Of a DNA stretch of 64,000 nt, positions 27,160 to 34,928 are shown piece after piece (positions within the stretch are counted from its first letter, which is position 1; every line of letters begins with the position of its first letter). Both the position numbers and the translations under genes were made by a program. Under the pieces are notes generated by a model that made no database searches, had not been told where the DNA came from, and was given only the letters and a program-made list of their open reading frames with translations. The DNA comes from Natronomicrosphaera sp040876735 (GTDB taxonomy: Bacteria; Planctomycetota; Phycisphaerae; Phycisphaerales; Phycisphaeraceae): assembly GCA_040876735.1 (NCBI GenBank), contig JBBDPC010000070.1, positions 41,819 through 105,818 on the forward strand, written 5' to 3'.

Positions 27160-27194
27160 AAAAGACCCCGCCCGCGCTTTACCGCAGACGGGGT
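27160..27194 (-). terminator. Rho-independent terminator after the LamG-like PEP-CTERM gene
   Basis: Read on the minus strand, ACCCCG (27194-27189) pairs with CGGGGT (27170-27165) around a G+C-rich, partly paired interior and is followed by CTTTT. It begins 12 nt after the stop codon of the gene ending at 27206, so it should at least partly separate that gene from the pseudopilin genes. Confidence 0.6.
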
Positions 27195-27205
27195 GATGTT
27201 GCGAA

Positions 27206-28132
27206 TCACATCCCGGCGTGTTCGCCGCGCCGCCGCAGCAGCAGGGTCAGCCCGCCGAGGCCCAACAGCGCGAGGCTGGCGGGCTCGGGGACGTAGGTGG
27301 TGTCGATGCCGTACTTCTGGGCGAGGTAGAAGCCCGTCTGGTTGAGCTCGGACTCGCTGAGCGTGCGGTCGTAGATCAGGATCTCGGAGATCTGGCCGTG
27401 CCAGTTCACGACATCGGTGCCCATGAGTCCGCCGACCTTCAGGACGGGATTGGCGGCGGTGGAAAGATCCGTGGGGCTTGAAACGGTTGCGCCGGCGGCG
27501 CCGTCGAGATAGCCGGTGACGCTACCGCTGTTGCGCACGACCGTCGCCAGGTAAGACGTGTCGGAGTCGATGCTGCCGAAGCCAGGGGTAAACGGGCCGA
27601 CAGTAGCATCACCTGCACCCGTGCCTCCCATGGCCCACTCGAGGTTGTTCGGATCATCGCTCCCGTTGGCCATGCGCAACTGCACGCTGGGGTTTTCGTC
27701 GGTGTTGCCCCAGGCCAGAGGCCGCTGGCCGAACTCGGTATTGGGCCCATCCCAGTTGATGACGGTGAAGACCGTAAAGCCGCCGGTGCTGATGCCGGGA
27801 TCGAACCCGACGTTGTCCAGGTAGTGCGATCCGCCGAAGTCGAAGTAGGCCTGATTGTTCGCCCCGCCGCTGCTGCTGTAGGTCGGTCGAAGACTGGCAT
27901 TGGCCTGCGTGACGTCGTTGCCCTGGCCGCTTTTGTCGGCCCAGGTGTCGGTGAAGCTCTGGCCGCCGAGGCCGTCGACGTCACTGGCGTCCAGCCAGAG
28001 TTGCAGGTCGGTGGTCACCGGCGCTGCCTGGGCGAGGCTCGGCGCCAGCGCCATGCCCGCCCCCACGGCCAGCACGGGAAGAAACCGTCGCACACTCAGT
28101 CGGGCCATCAGATTGGTTGCAGCAGATTGCAT
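27206..28132 (-). CDS. LamG-like PEP-CTERM surface protein
   Basis: 308-residue exported protein. The start at 28132 (MQSAATNLMARLSVRRFL) is chosen because GGAGG lies 8 nt upstream; longer in-frame forms lack a ribosome site. A signal peptide ends near AQA (about residue 36). The body is a LamG/concanavalin-like sandwich: LQLWLDASDVDGLGG, WADKSGQGNDVTQ, HYLDNVGFDPG, SEILIYDRTLSESEL. The C-terminus has PEPASLALLGLGGLTLLLRR, a PEP-CTERM anchor. Likely a carbohydrate-binding or structural surface protein. It is the first gene after the FadR-type regulator, 93 bp downstream of it. The gene at the same position in module 2 (46724-47599) shares the C-terminal anchor but has a different body. Confidence 0.85.
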   Translation of the reverse strand: MQSAATNLMARLSVRRFLPVLAVGAGMALAPSLAQAAPVTTDLQLWLDASDVDGLGGQSFTDTWADKSGQGNDVTQANASLRPTYSSSGGANNQAYFDFGGSHYLDNVGFDPGISTGGFTVFTVINWDGPNTEFGQRPLAWGNTDENPSVQLRMANGSDDPNNLEWAMGGTGAGDATVGPFTPGFGSIDSDTSYLATVVRNSGSVTGYLDGAAGATVSSPTDLSTAANPVLKVGGLMGTDVVNWHGQISEILIYDRTLSESELNQTGFYLAQKYGIDTTYVPEPASLALLGLGGLTLLLRRRGEHAGM

Positions 28133-28225
28133 GATTCTGTCCTCCATCAAGGGGTGAAAAGTGAAACGGATATGGGTCATGTCGCTCGTGACCGAGCGCG
28201 TTCAATCCTCAGATTTGTTTTCAAC

Positions 28226-28915
28226 TCACGCCACCCAGTCGGGCAGCTCCCGTTTGCGAATCATCTGCTCCACCGCCTCGCGGGCGGCGCTGATGTGCCG
28301 ACGCATCAGTCGCTCGGCCTTGTCAGGCGCATCGTCGGCGACGGCGTCAAGCACGGCCATGTGTTCGTCGCACACCACCGCCGGATCGCGATTGGCGCGG
28401 ACCACCTTGCCCAGCAGCCGGTAGTTGTCGGCCAGACGCACGAGAATCTGGTTGTCCGCCAGGTGCAGCAGACGATGATGGAACTTGCGGTCCAGTTGCG
28501 CCATTTCATCCAGCCGGCCTTCCTCCGCCAACGTCGGCATGGCCTGCGCGAGCTTGGTCAGCTCGGCATGGTCGGCATCGTTCAGCCGGCCGCAGCACAA
28601 CCGGGCGATCAGGCCCTCGTGCATTTCGCGGACATGGAAGCTTTCCAGCAGCATGCGGGCATCGATCTGCTTGACGAAGACGCCGCGCCGGTCGACCGTT
28701 TCCACCAGACCGTTGCTTTGCAGTTCCAGCAAGGCTTCACGGACCAGCCCCTGGCCGACGTCGAACCGGCGGGCGAGGTCCTGCTGGACAAGCCGGGCGC
28801 CCGGCCGGTAATTGCCGCTGAGGATCATCTCCTGGAGCCGTTCGCGGATCCGGTGCCGGGCCACCTGTCGGCCGCTGGCGGAGGGGAGTCGATCAGTCGC
28901 GGAAGTGGGCGTCAC
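28226..28915 (-). CDS. FadR-family GntR transcriptional regulator, copy 1
   Basis: 229-residue regulator with an N-terminal winged helix (LVQQDLARRFDVGQGLVREA about residues 40-60, wing VETVDRRGVFV) and an all-helical FCD ligand-binding domain. The metal-binding Asp/His pattern of FCD proteins is visible (DRKFHHRLLHLAD, MRRHISAARE). GTG at 28915 is taken as start, with GGAG upstream; sequence further upstream overlaps the promoter. It is very similar to the regulator at 47941-48627, and their promoters are also conserved. FCD regulators usually sense a sugar acid or organic acid. It leads the minus-strand module and is divergent from the aldolase cluster starting at 29082, so it probably controls both directions. 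Confidence 0.9.
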   Translation of the reverse strand: MTPTSATDRLPSASGRQVARHRIRERLQEMILSGNYRPGARLVQQDLARRFDVGQGLVREALLELQSNGLVETVDRRGVFVKQIDARMLLESFHVREMHEGLIARLCCGRLNDADHAELTKLAQAMPTLAEEGRLDEMAQLDRKFHHRLLHLADNQILVRLADNYRLLGKVVRANRDPAVVCDEHMAVLDAVADDAPDKAERLMRRHISAAREAVEQMIRKRELPDWVA

Positions 28916-28962
28916 GTCAGGGCATCTCCGTGTTGTGGGATCGAGAGCTTGTTGAAAAAAAG

Positions 28963-29028
28963 AGTGGACAGGCCAACAAACTATCGATAAAACAACTATG
29001 ATTATGGATGGTTTGCCTGTCTCGTCAA
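28963..29028 (-). promoter_or_regulatory. Sigma70-type promoter and operator of FadR-type regulator 1
   Basis: On the minus strand, -35 TTGACG (29028-29023) and -10 CATAAT (29006-29001) are 16 nt apart. Just downstream are the palindrome TATCGATA (28989-28982) inside GTTTTATCGATAGT, and CCTGTCCACTCTTTT. The same arrangement occurs at 48671-48742 before the paralogous regulator, so the conserved downstream block is a strong candidate operator. The divergent aldolase gene starts 54 bp beyond the -35 box. Confidence 0.72.
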
Positions 29029-29081
29029 TGCTAAAGTTGTGGAATCCATAAAAAAATCTCTTTCGCTCCGGAGCCCCTCTC

Positions 29082-30050
29082 ATGGAAAAGCCCCCCCGAC
29101 CGGTCGAGATCGACTGTGTTCAATCCCCGCCGGAGCGACCACTGCCCGAGCCGCGGAGCCAGCCATCGGCCGAGGGGCAAGCGAGCGAGGTCCGGACGTT
29201 CCCACTGAAGCCCGGGCGCCTTTCACCCGATTCAAACGCCATGGCCAACGGCAGCCGTCCAATACCCGGGGACGATCCCTTTTTCGATCGGCGGGGCCGA
29301 CCGCGCGTGCTGCGCGGCGTGGCCTGCTACAGCGGTTCGACGCGCCTGGCGGAACTGGCGGCGCGGATCGGCTTTGAGGTGGTGTGGATCGAGATGGAGC
29401 ATGGACCAACGGACTTTGAGCGGGTGGAGCAGTTGTGTTGTGCCGTCGAGGCGGCCGGCGCCGTCCCGGCGGTGCGGGTGGCGGCGGGGACGCGCGAGCA
29501 CGTGCTCAAGGCGTTGGAGGTCGGGGCGCGCATGGTCGTGGTGCCGATGGTCAACAGCGCGGCGGAGGCGCGCGAGCTGGTCGAGTGGGGCAAGTTCCCG
29601 CCGCTGGGCCAGCGTGGCTACAACCTTCGCAGCCGGGGCGTCGGCTACGGGCTGGCGCCGGTGCCGGAACTGTTCGCGCGGGCCAATGCCCGGACGCACC
29701 TGATCCCTCAGATTGAAACGCTCGAGGCGGTGGACGATCTGGACGCGATCCTTGAGGTGGAAGGCATCTCCGGCATCCTGGTCGGCCCGGGGGACCTTTC
29801 CAGCCAGCTCGGCTGCCCGGGTTGCATGGACGATCCGCGGCTGGTGGAGCTGGCGACGTCCTGCATCCGACGCGCCCGCGCGGCGCAGCGCCACGCAGGC
29901 ATCCTGATCAGCCGTGGCCCGCTGTTGGACCAGGCCTTGGCGGCGGGGTGCGACTTCGCGGTCGCCGGTGGCGATGTGGCTGACCTGTGCGGTGCATGGC
30001 AGAGCCTGCTTGAGGCGTTGCCGACCGGGCCGGCGCCGCTGTCGAGGTGA
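29082..30050 (+). CDS. HpcH/HpaI-family aldolase
   Basis: 322-residue class II (metal-dependent) aldolase of the HpcH/HpaI family, which splits 2-keto-3-deoxy sugar acids to pyruvate and an aldehyde. Visible motifs are GFEVVWIEMEHGP, RVAAGTREHVLKALEVGA, VVVPMVNSAAEA, the metal-site Glu in LIPQIETLEAV and Asp in ILVGPGDLS. The start at 29082 has GGAG 8 nt upstream but adds about 53 Pro/Ser-rich residues absent from ordinary members; the core would also fit a start at 29241, which lacks a ribosome site. It opens the plus-strand cluster divergent from FadR-type regulator 1 and, with the dehydratase at 32777, could complete a sugar-acid pathway. Substrate may be keto-deoxy-rhamnonate or -galactonate type. 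Confidence 0.82.
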   Translation: MEKPPRPVEIDCVQSPPERPLPEPRSQPSAEGQASEVRTFPLKPGRLSPDSNAMANGSRPIPGDDPFFDRRGRPRVLRGVACYSGSTRLAELAARIGFEVVWIEMEHGPTDFERVEQLCCAVEAAGAVPAVRVAAGTREHVLKALEVGARMVVVPMVNSAAEARELVEWGKFPPLGQRGYNLRSRGVGYGLAPVPELFARANARTHLIPQIETLEAVDDLDAILEVEGISGILVGPGDLSSQLGCPGCMDDPRLVELATSCIRRARAAQRHAGILISRGPLLDQALAAGCDFAVAGGDVADLCGAWQSLLEALPTGPAPLSR

Positions 30051-30128
30051 CACACGGGCCGTTGTCGGGCGGTGTTGTGTGCGTGCGCTTCCGCTCTCCC
30101 TTCTTTCCTCGTAGATGCATTCTCGCTC

Positions 30129-31193
30129 ATGGCCGAAAACCGCAGCAAACCCAGGCTGCTCCTGCTCAACGCCACCTGTCTGGATGCGCTGGCGCCGCTG
30201 CGGCCGTGGCTGGCGGACCAGCCGGTCACGTTCGTCGCCGATCCGGCCATGGTGCGGATGCACGCCGAGGCGCTGGACGCGGCCGTGGCCGGCGTGGCGG
30301 GGCTGATCCTGCCCAGCGGGGAGCGATACCGTTTTCCCGTCGAAGCGCACATGGCCCGGCACACGTCGATCCAGGTGCTCGCCATCGCCGCCAGCGGCCA
30401 CGAGTGGCTGGACCTCGACGCGGCGACGCGCCACGGCATCGTCGTCACCCACGCGCCCGTGCCCGAGGGGGTTGAGGTCGTGGCCGACCAGACGTTCGCG
30501 CTCATGCTCGCGGCGGCGCGGCAGGTGCCCCACCACCATGCGCAACTGCGCCAGGGTCACGACGAGCGCGGCATCGGCGTCTCGGTGTGGGGCAAGACAC
30601 TGGGCATCGTCGGCCTCGGCCGGATCGGCCAGGCGGTCGCCCGGCGCGCCGCCGGGTTCGAGATGCGCGTGCTCGCCAGCACGCCCCGGCCCGACGCGGC
30701 ATTCTGCCGACGTTACGGGGTCGAGGTGGTGCCGCTTGACACGCTGCTGCAACAGGCCGACTTCGTTTCCCTCCATACCCGGCTCAACCCGCAGACGGCC
30801 GGCATGATCGGGCCCGAGCAGCTCGCACGGCTCAAGCCTTCCGCGATGCTGATCAACACCGCCCGGGCCGAGCTGGTCAACCAGGCGGCGCTGGCCGACG
30901 CGCTGGAGCATGGCCGGCTGGCGGGTGCGGGTCTCGACGATCCGCCCGCACCGGAGCATCGCCACCTGCTTGCACGGCCGAACGTGGTCTGCACGCCGCA
31001 CCTGGGCAATCGGGCGATGGAGGGGATGGTCGCCGTCTTCCGCGCCGCGGTTGCCGATGCCGTGGCCGTGCTGCACGGTCGGCGGCCGCGCTATCTGCTG
31101 AACCCGGCGGTCTACGACGCTGCGAACCTGCGATGCCCGGCTCCGCAGCCTCTGCCGCAACAGGCCCCGGCCCCCATTGAGTCGGAACTTTAA
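30129..31193 (+). CDS. D-isomer-specific 2-hydroxyacid dehydrogenase
   Basis: 354-residue NAD-dependent dehydrogenase. The NAD-binding motif LGIVGLGRIG starts at about residue 160. The catalytic Arg is in LINTARAEL, the acidic partner would be near AGAGLDDPPAPEH, and the His is in VCTPHLGN. The usual NxxRG and DVxxxEP motifs are loosened (TARAE, LDDPPAPE), so the partner Glu should be checked. It resembles glyoxylate/hydroxypyruvate or phosphoglycerate dehydrogenases of this superfamily. Start MAENRSKP at 30129 is preferred over an upstream in-frame start that adds an unrelated Cys/Ala/Leu stretch. It is 2 bp upstream of the propeller-protein gene and probably cotranscribed. Substrate unknown. 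Confidence 0.83.
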   Translation: MAENRSKPRLLLLNATCLDALAPLRPWLADQPVTFVADPAMVRMHAEALDAAVAGVAGLILPSGERYRFPVEAHMARHTSIQVLAIAASGHEWLDLDAATRHGIVVTHAPVPEGVEVVADQTFALMLAAARQVPHHHAQLRQGHDERGIGVSVWGKTLGIVGLGRIGQAVARRAAGFEMRVLASTPRPDAAFCRRYGVEVVPLDTLLQQADFVSLHTRLNPQTAGMIGPEQLARLKPSAMLINTARAELVNQAALADALEHGRLAGAGLDDPPAPEHRHLLARPNVVCTPHLGNRAMEGMVAVFRAAVADAVAVLHGRRPRYLLNPAVYDAANLRCPAPQPLPQQAPAPIESEL

Positions 31194-31195
31194 GG

Positions 31196-32728
31196 ATGAA
31201 CGTCTCCATGAATGGTGTCCTGCCCCCTTTCTCGCTCCCGTCCAATGTGCTCTACTTCCATGACTGGCGTTACGTGAACCACGGCTACTTGCAGTGGGCC
31301 GGGCCCGAGGGCGAGCCGATGATCACGATGCCCGCCGCCGAGTCATTACCGCCGCTGCATGCCAGGAGCGATTCGGTGCCGCGGGGCATCCGGCTGGAGA
31401 CGATGCCGGGCGACGTCGACCCCGAACCGGTCATCCGCGCCAGCGACATCAACGAAATGCTCTTCTTCGGCGGCAGCGTCATCCACGACCAGGGGCTCTA
31501 CCGCCTGTTCTACGAAAGCTCCCGCCCCGGCACGCGCGATCCCGGCCACGACAAGGTCCTGCGCTACGCCGAGTCCGACGATGGGCTGCACTGGCGCTTC
31601 CCGGAGCTGGGCGTGGTGGAGTTCGAAGGCCGACGCGATCACAACGTGGTGTTCACCCCGCAAGGGACCGGCTACCACGGCCCGGGAACGTTCCTCGACA
31701 CGCACGGCCCGAGCGAGGAACGCTACAAAACCATCTGGCTGGGCTACCTCACCGCCGAGCAGTTGGAGCAGTACCGGCAGCGTTGGCCTGACGACGTGGA
31801 CCCGCTGGCCTGCGCTCATCGGGCACCGGAGAAGCGCGACGACGTCGCGGGCCTGGGCATCTGCGGCGCGGTCTCGCCGGACGGCCTGACCTGGCGGCAG
31901 CTTGAGGAACCGCTGATCGTCCAGCACAGCGACACGATCAATGTGGGCGCGTTTGACCCGCTGCTGGGCAAGTATGTGCTCTATCCGCGCACGTGGTACT
32001 ACGGCCGCCGCAGCATCGGCCGGGCGGTCAGCGACGACTTCCGCCACTTCACCGGGCTTCAGCAGGTGATCTGGCCCGGCCCGGGCGAGCCGGCGACGGA
32101 CACCTGGTACACGCCCGGCTACACCACGATGCCGGACGCGCCGGACCATCGGCTGATGTTCGCCACCCGCTGGTCGCAAGTGGACGACACGTTCTCGCCC
32201 ACGCTGCACACCAGCCCTGACGGCCTGCTGTGGCAACGCGTACCGGGCGAACCGATGGTCCCGTTCGGGCCCACGGGAAGCTGGTATGCCGCGGGCGGCG
32301 CGGTGACGACGCTGGTGGAACTGCCCGGCGACCGCGTGGGCAGCCTGATGCAGGGCTGGCATGTGCCGCACAAGCATCCACGCCCGCTGCCGGGCTTCGG
32401 CCAGGCCGGCTGGGTGAGCTGGCCCCGCGGCCGACTGACGGCCCTTCGCGCCGACGCCGACGCAACCTTCTCCCTCTACCCGCTGCGCTTCCGCGGCCGT
32501 AAGCTGGTGCTGAACTTCCGCACCAAAGCCTCGGGCTGGATCCGCGTCGGCGTGCTCGGCACGGACTGGTACCGCAAGATCGAAGATTGTGAATGGATCG
32601 TCGGCGACGAACTGGACCACGTGGTGACCTGGGGCGGCGAGTCCGACCTGCGCCACACCGATGGCGAGTCGTTGCAGTTCACCTTCGAGCTGCGCAATGC
32701 CGACCTGTTCAGTGTCCGCTTTGAATAA
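31196..32728 (+). CDS. Five-bladed beta-propeller protein of GH43/GH32-like type
   Basis: 510-residue protein without a signal peptide. Repeated blade motifs of five-bladed glycosidase propellers are visible: SVIHDQGLYRLFYESS, LRYAESDDGLHWRFPELGVVEF, GICGAVSPDGLTWRQLEEPLIV, AFDPLLGKYVLYPRTW, RAVSDDFRHFTG and LHTSPDGLLWQRVPGEPM. After about residue 420 comes a beta-sandwich (LYPLRFRGRKLVLNFRTKASG). Similar proteins are frequent in Planctomycetota and usually annotated only as glycosyl-hydrolase-like. Asp and Glu residues in the blades could serve as catalysts, but assignment to GH43, GH32 or GH130 is not possible by eye. The start is 2 nt after the dehydrogenase stop. Confidence 0.7.
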   Translation: MNVSMNGVLPPFSLPSNVLYFHDWRYVNHGYLQWAGPEGEPMITMPAAESLPPLHARSDSVPRGIRLETMPGDVDPEPVIRASDINEMLFFGGSVIHDQGLYRLFYESSRPGTRDPGHDKVLRYAESDDGLHWRFPELGVVEFEGRRDHNVVFTPQGTGYHGPGTFLDTHGPSEERYKTIWLGYLTAEQLEQYRQRWPDDVDPLACAHRAPEKRDDVAGLGICGAVSPDGLTWRQLEEPLIVQHSDTINVGAFDPLLGKYVLYPRTWYYGRRSIGRAVSDDFRHFTGLQQVIWPGPGEPATDTWYTPGYTTMPDAPDHRLMFATRWSQVDDTFSPTLHTSPDGLLWQRVPGEPMVPFGPTGSWYAAGGAVTTLVELPGDRVGSLMQGWHVPHKHPRPLPGFGQAGWVSWPRGRLTALRADADATFSLYPLRFRGRKLVLNFRTKASGWIRVGVLGTDWYRKIEDCEWIVGDELDHVVTWGGESDLRHTDGESLQFTFELRNADLFSVRFE

Positions 32729-32776
32729 CAGGCAGATGGCGGGCATCGTGAGCCGCCGCGTAAAGGAGCGTAGAGT

Positions 32777-33973
32777 TTGAAGATTATCGACGTGGAAGTG
32801 GTGCCCGTGCAGGCGCCGGGCCGAACGCTCGTGCCGGTGCTGGTGACCACGGATGAGGGCATGGTCGGCGTAGGCGAGGCAGGCCTTCAGCGCCGCTGGC
32901 ACGCCATCGCGGGCGTGGTCGAACATCTCAAAGCATGGTTGATCGGTGAAGACGCCATGCGGACCGAGTACCTCTGGCAACGCCTGTTCCGCGGCGGTTT
33001 CTACCCGGGCGACCGACTGATCGGCTCGGCGATCTCGGCGATCGACATCGCGCTGTGGGACCTCAAGGGGCAGGCCCTGGGCGTGCCGGTGTACGAACTG
33101 CTGGGCGGCCGCTGCCGTGACCGGGTGGAAGCGTTCACCACCCCGGGCTACCAGGCGGCGTCACTGACGGCGGACGCAGGCGACCTGCTCAAGACCGTGC
33201 AGGTCGGGGCCGACGCCGACGCCACCGCCGAACTGGCGCGGGCCTGCCAGGAAGCCGGCCACCGATACTTCCGACTCGGCTTGCCCGTGCGCACCCCCCC
33301 GGCCGGCTTCGACAGTCGCTGGTCAGTGCGGCAGCTCGTGGCGCAGTTGCGGGCCGTGCGGGGGAAGGTGGGCGATGCCCTGGAATTGATGGTCGACCTG
33401 CACACCCGGCTGAGCCCGGAGGAGGCGGTGTGGTTCTGCCAGCAGGTGGAGGAGCTTGGGCTGTTTGTGGTCGAGGACGCCATCCGCAGCGAGCATGCGG
33501 CGGGCTATCGGCAGTTGCGTGCCCGCACGCGCGTGCCACTGGCGGCGGGCGAGCAGTGGCCGCACAAATGGGCGTTCCAGCAGGTGATCGAGGAAGAACT
33601 GGTCGACTACGTCCGGCCGGACCTGTGCATCTGCGGCGGGCTGACCGAGGGCCGGAAGATCGCCGCGATGGCGGAGACGCACATGGTGAGGCTGCTGCCG
33701 CACAACCCGCTGGGACCGGTGTGCACCGCCGCGTCGCTGCACCTGGACCTGGCCTGCGACAATGCGGGGCCGCAGGAGGTGATCTTCCCGCCCCGCGAAG
33801 CGCTGCCGGACGTGTTCACCTGCAACTTCGAGTTGGAGGGAACCTGGCTGACCGTCCCGACCGGGCCCGGCCTGGGGGTGCGGTTCGACCGTGAGGCGGC
33901 GCAACGCCACCCTGCCGAGATGACCGAGCCGCCCCACTACCACCGGCATGACGGGTCGTTCACGAACTATTAA
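32777..33973 (+). CDS. Enolase-superfamily (MR/MLE) sugar-acid dehydratase, galactonate/mannonate-dehydratase-like
   Basis: 398-residue enzyme. The N-terminal capping domain (1-120, ending in SAIDIALWDLKGQALGVPVYELLGG) precedes a modified TIM barrel with the metal ligands Asp (LMVDLHTR, about 212), Glu (FVVEDAI, about 238) and Glu (LAAGEQW, about 264), and a His in LLPHNPLGPV (about 314), as in D-galactonate/D-mannonate dehydratases. Expected reaction: loss of water from an aldonate to a 2-keto-3-deoxy-aldonate. Translation starts at TTG 32777, supported by AAAGGAG 8 nt upstream and by the family-typical MKIIDVEVVPV. It is the last gene of the plus cluster; the product would feed the HpcH-type aldolase encoded at 29082. 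Confidence 0.83.
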   Translation: MKIIDVEVVPVQAPGRTLVPVLVTTDEGMVGVGEAGLQRRWHAIAGVVEHLKAWLIGEDAMRTEYLWQRLFRGGFYPGDRLIGSAISAIDIALWDLKGQALGVPVYELLGGRCRDRVEAFTTPGYQAASLTADAGDLLKTVQVGADADATAELARACQEAGHRYFRLGLPVRTPPAGFDSRWSVRQLVAQLRAVRGKVGDALELMVDLHTRLSPEEAVWFCQQVEELGLFVVEDAIRSEHAAGYRQLRARTRVPLAAGEQWPHKWAFQQVIEEELVDYVRPDLCICGGLTEGRKIAAMAETHMVRLLPHNPLGPVCTAASLHLDLACDNAGPQEVIFPPREALPDVFTCNFELEGTWLTVPTGPGLGVRFDREAAQRHPAEMTEPPHYHRHDGSFTNY

Positions 33974-33975
33974 AC

Positions 33976-33994
33976 CGGGTGACAGGCCCACCCG
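33976..33994. terminator. Weak hairpin between convergent genes
   Basis: CGGGTG and CACCCG (6 bp, 7-nt loop) lie between the dehydratase stop and the end of the PhyH gene. There is no T-run, so its function as a terminator is uncertain. Confidence 0.3.
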
Positions 33995-34004
33995 CGTTAT
34001 CGTC

Positions 34005-34901
34005 CTAAACACCCCACGCCGCACGGGCTTCCTGCATCGGCTTCGGCTGCGCACCATCTGAGGGGGCGTGGCCGCGGGGGCGGTCACCGGCCCAGCGTTC
34101 GTCCACCGGGTCGGACGCCGGCTGGTAGCGCACGTCGCAACTCAACCGCCAGAGGCTGGTCGTGTTCGTCGTCGAAGCGTGCATCAGGTGCATGCCGAAG
34201 GTGAGGATGTCGCCGGCCTGGAAGTTGTCGGTCAGCCAGCGGCCGCCGAAGGTTTCGGTGATCTCCCGGGGGCGTTCGGTGAACCAGCCGGCGACGCGAT
34301 CGCGATCGACGTCCATGCGGCCGTAGGTCTGGCGCAGCTTTTCGAAGCGCGGGTCGCTGTGCGTCTTCTCGCAGATCGCCAGCGTGCCCTGCTCGATGGG
34401 GATGTCGCCGATCGGAATCCAGCAGGTGTGCAGCCGACGGGAGCCGCGGCCCATGTAGACGTGGTCCATGTGAGCGCCGGTGCATTCTTCATTGCCCACG
34501 GCCCGCAGCCACTTGTAGTGAAACGTCAGCGCCGGCTCGCCGAACAACCGCTGGTAAAGCTCGAACAGCCGCGGCGATTCGAACACCGCCAGCACGTCGG
34601 GGTGATGCGTGATCGGCGGACGCCCCATCATCGGCACGCTCTTGCCCTGCACGCCCATAACGCCGTCCAACGGACGCGAGCCCGGCTCAAGCCCTTCATG
34701 CTCCGCCATGTGCTGGAAGATCGTCTGTCGGGCGCGCAGCACCGTCTCACGATCGAGATAGCCACGCAGCAGCAGGTAGCCGTCTTCTTCAAGACGGGCT
34801 CGCAGCGCCGCGGTGTCTTCGATCAGGTCGTTGCTGTCGCGCAGCCGGCCGAGTTCATCACTGTCGAGCGTGTAGTCACATTGCCCAAAGCGAACGTGCA
34901 T
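34005..34901 (-). CDS. Phytanoyl-CoA dioxygenase (PhyH) family protein 1
   Basis: 298-residue Fe(II)/2-oxoglutarate-dependent oxygenase-type protein. The iron-binding HxD is in GAHMDHVYMG (about residue 160) and the distal His in GMHLMHAST (about 250); the Arg that would hold 2-oxoglutarate is in WRLSCDVRYQP. The N-terminal part has EEDGYLLLRGYLDRETV, typical of PhyH. The ATG at 34901 is chosen because GGAGG precedes it by 8 nt; an ATG two codons upstream would leave almost no spacing. PhyH proteins are abundant in Planctomycetota sugar clusters, but their substrates are mostly unknown. It is the last gene of a long minus-strand run, 27 bp after the Gfo-ThuA fusion gene. Confidence 0.85.
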   Translation of the reverse strand: MHVRFGQCDYTLDSDELGRLRDSNDLIEDTAALRARLEEDGYLLLRGYLDRETVLRARQTIFQHMAEHEGLEPGSRPLDGVMGVQGKSVPMMGRPPITHHPDVLAVFESPRLFELYQRLFGEPALTFHYKWLRAVGNEECTGAHMDHVYMGRGSRRLHTCWIPIGDIPIEQGTLAICEKTHSDPRFEKLRQTYGRMDVDRDRVAGWFTERPREITETFGGRWLTDNFQAGDILTFGMHLMHASTTNTTSLWRLSCDVRYQPASDPVDERWAGDRPRGHAPSDGAQPKPMQEARAAWGV

Positions 34902-34928
34902 GGCCATTTCCTCCAGGGCGACTCGGGC

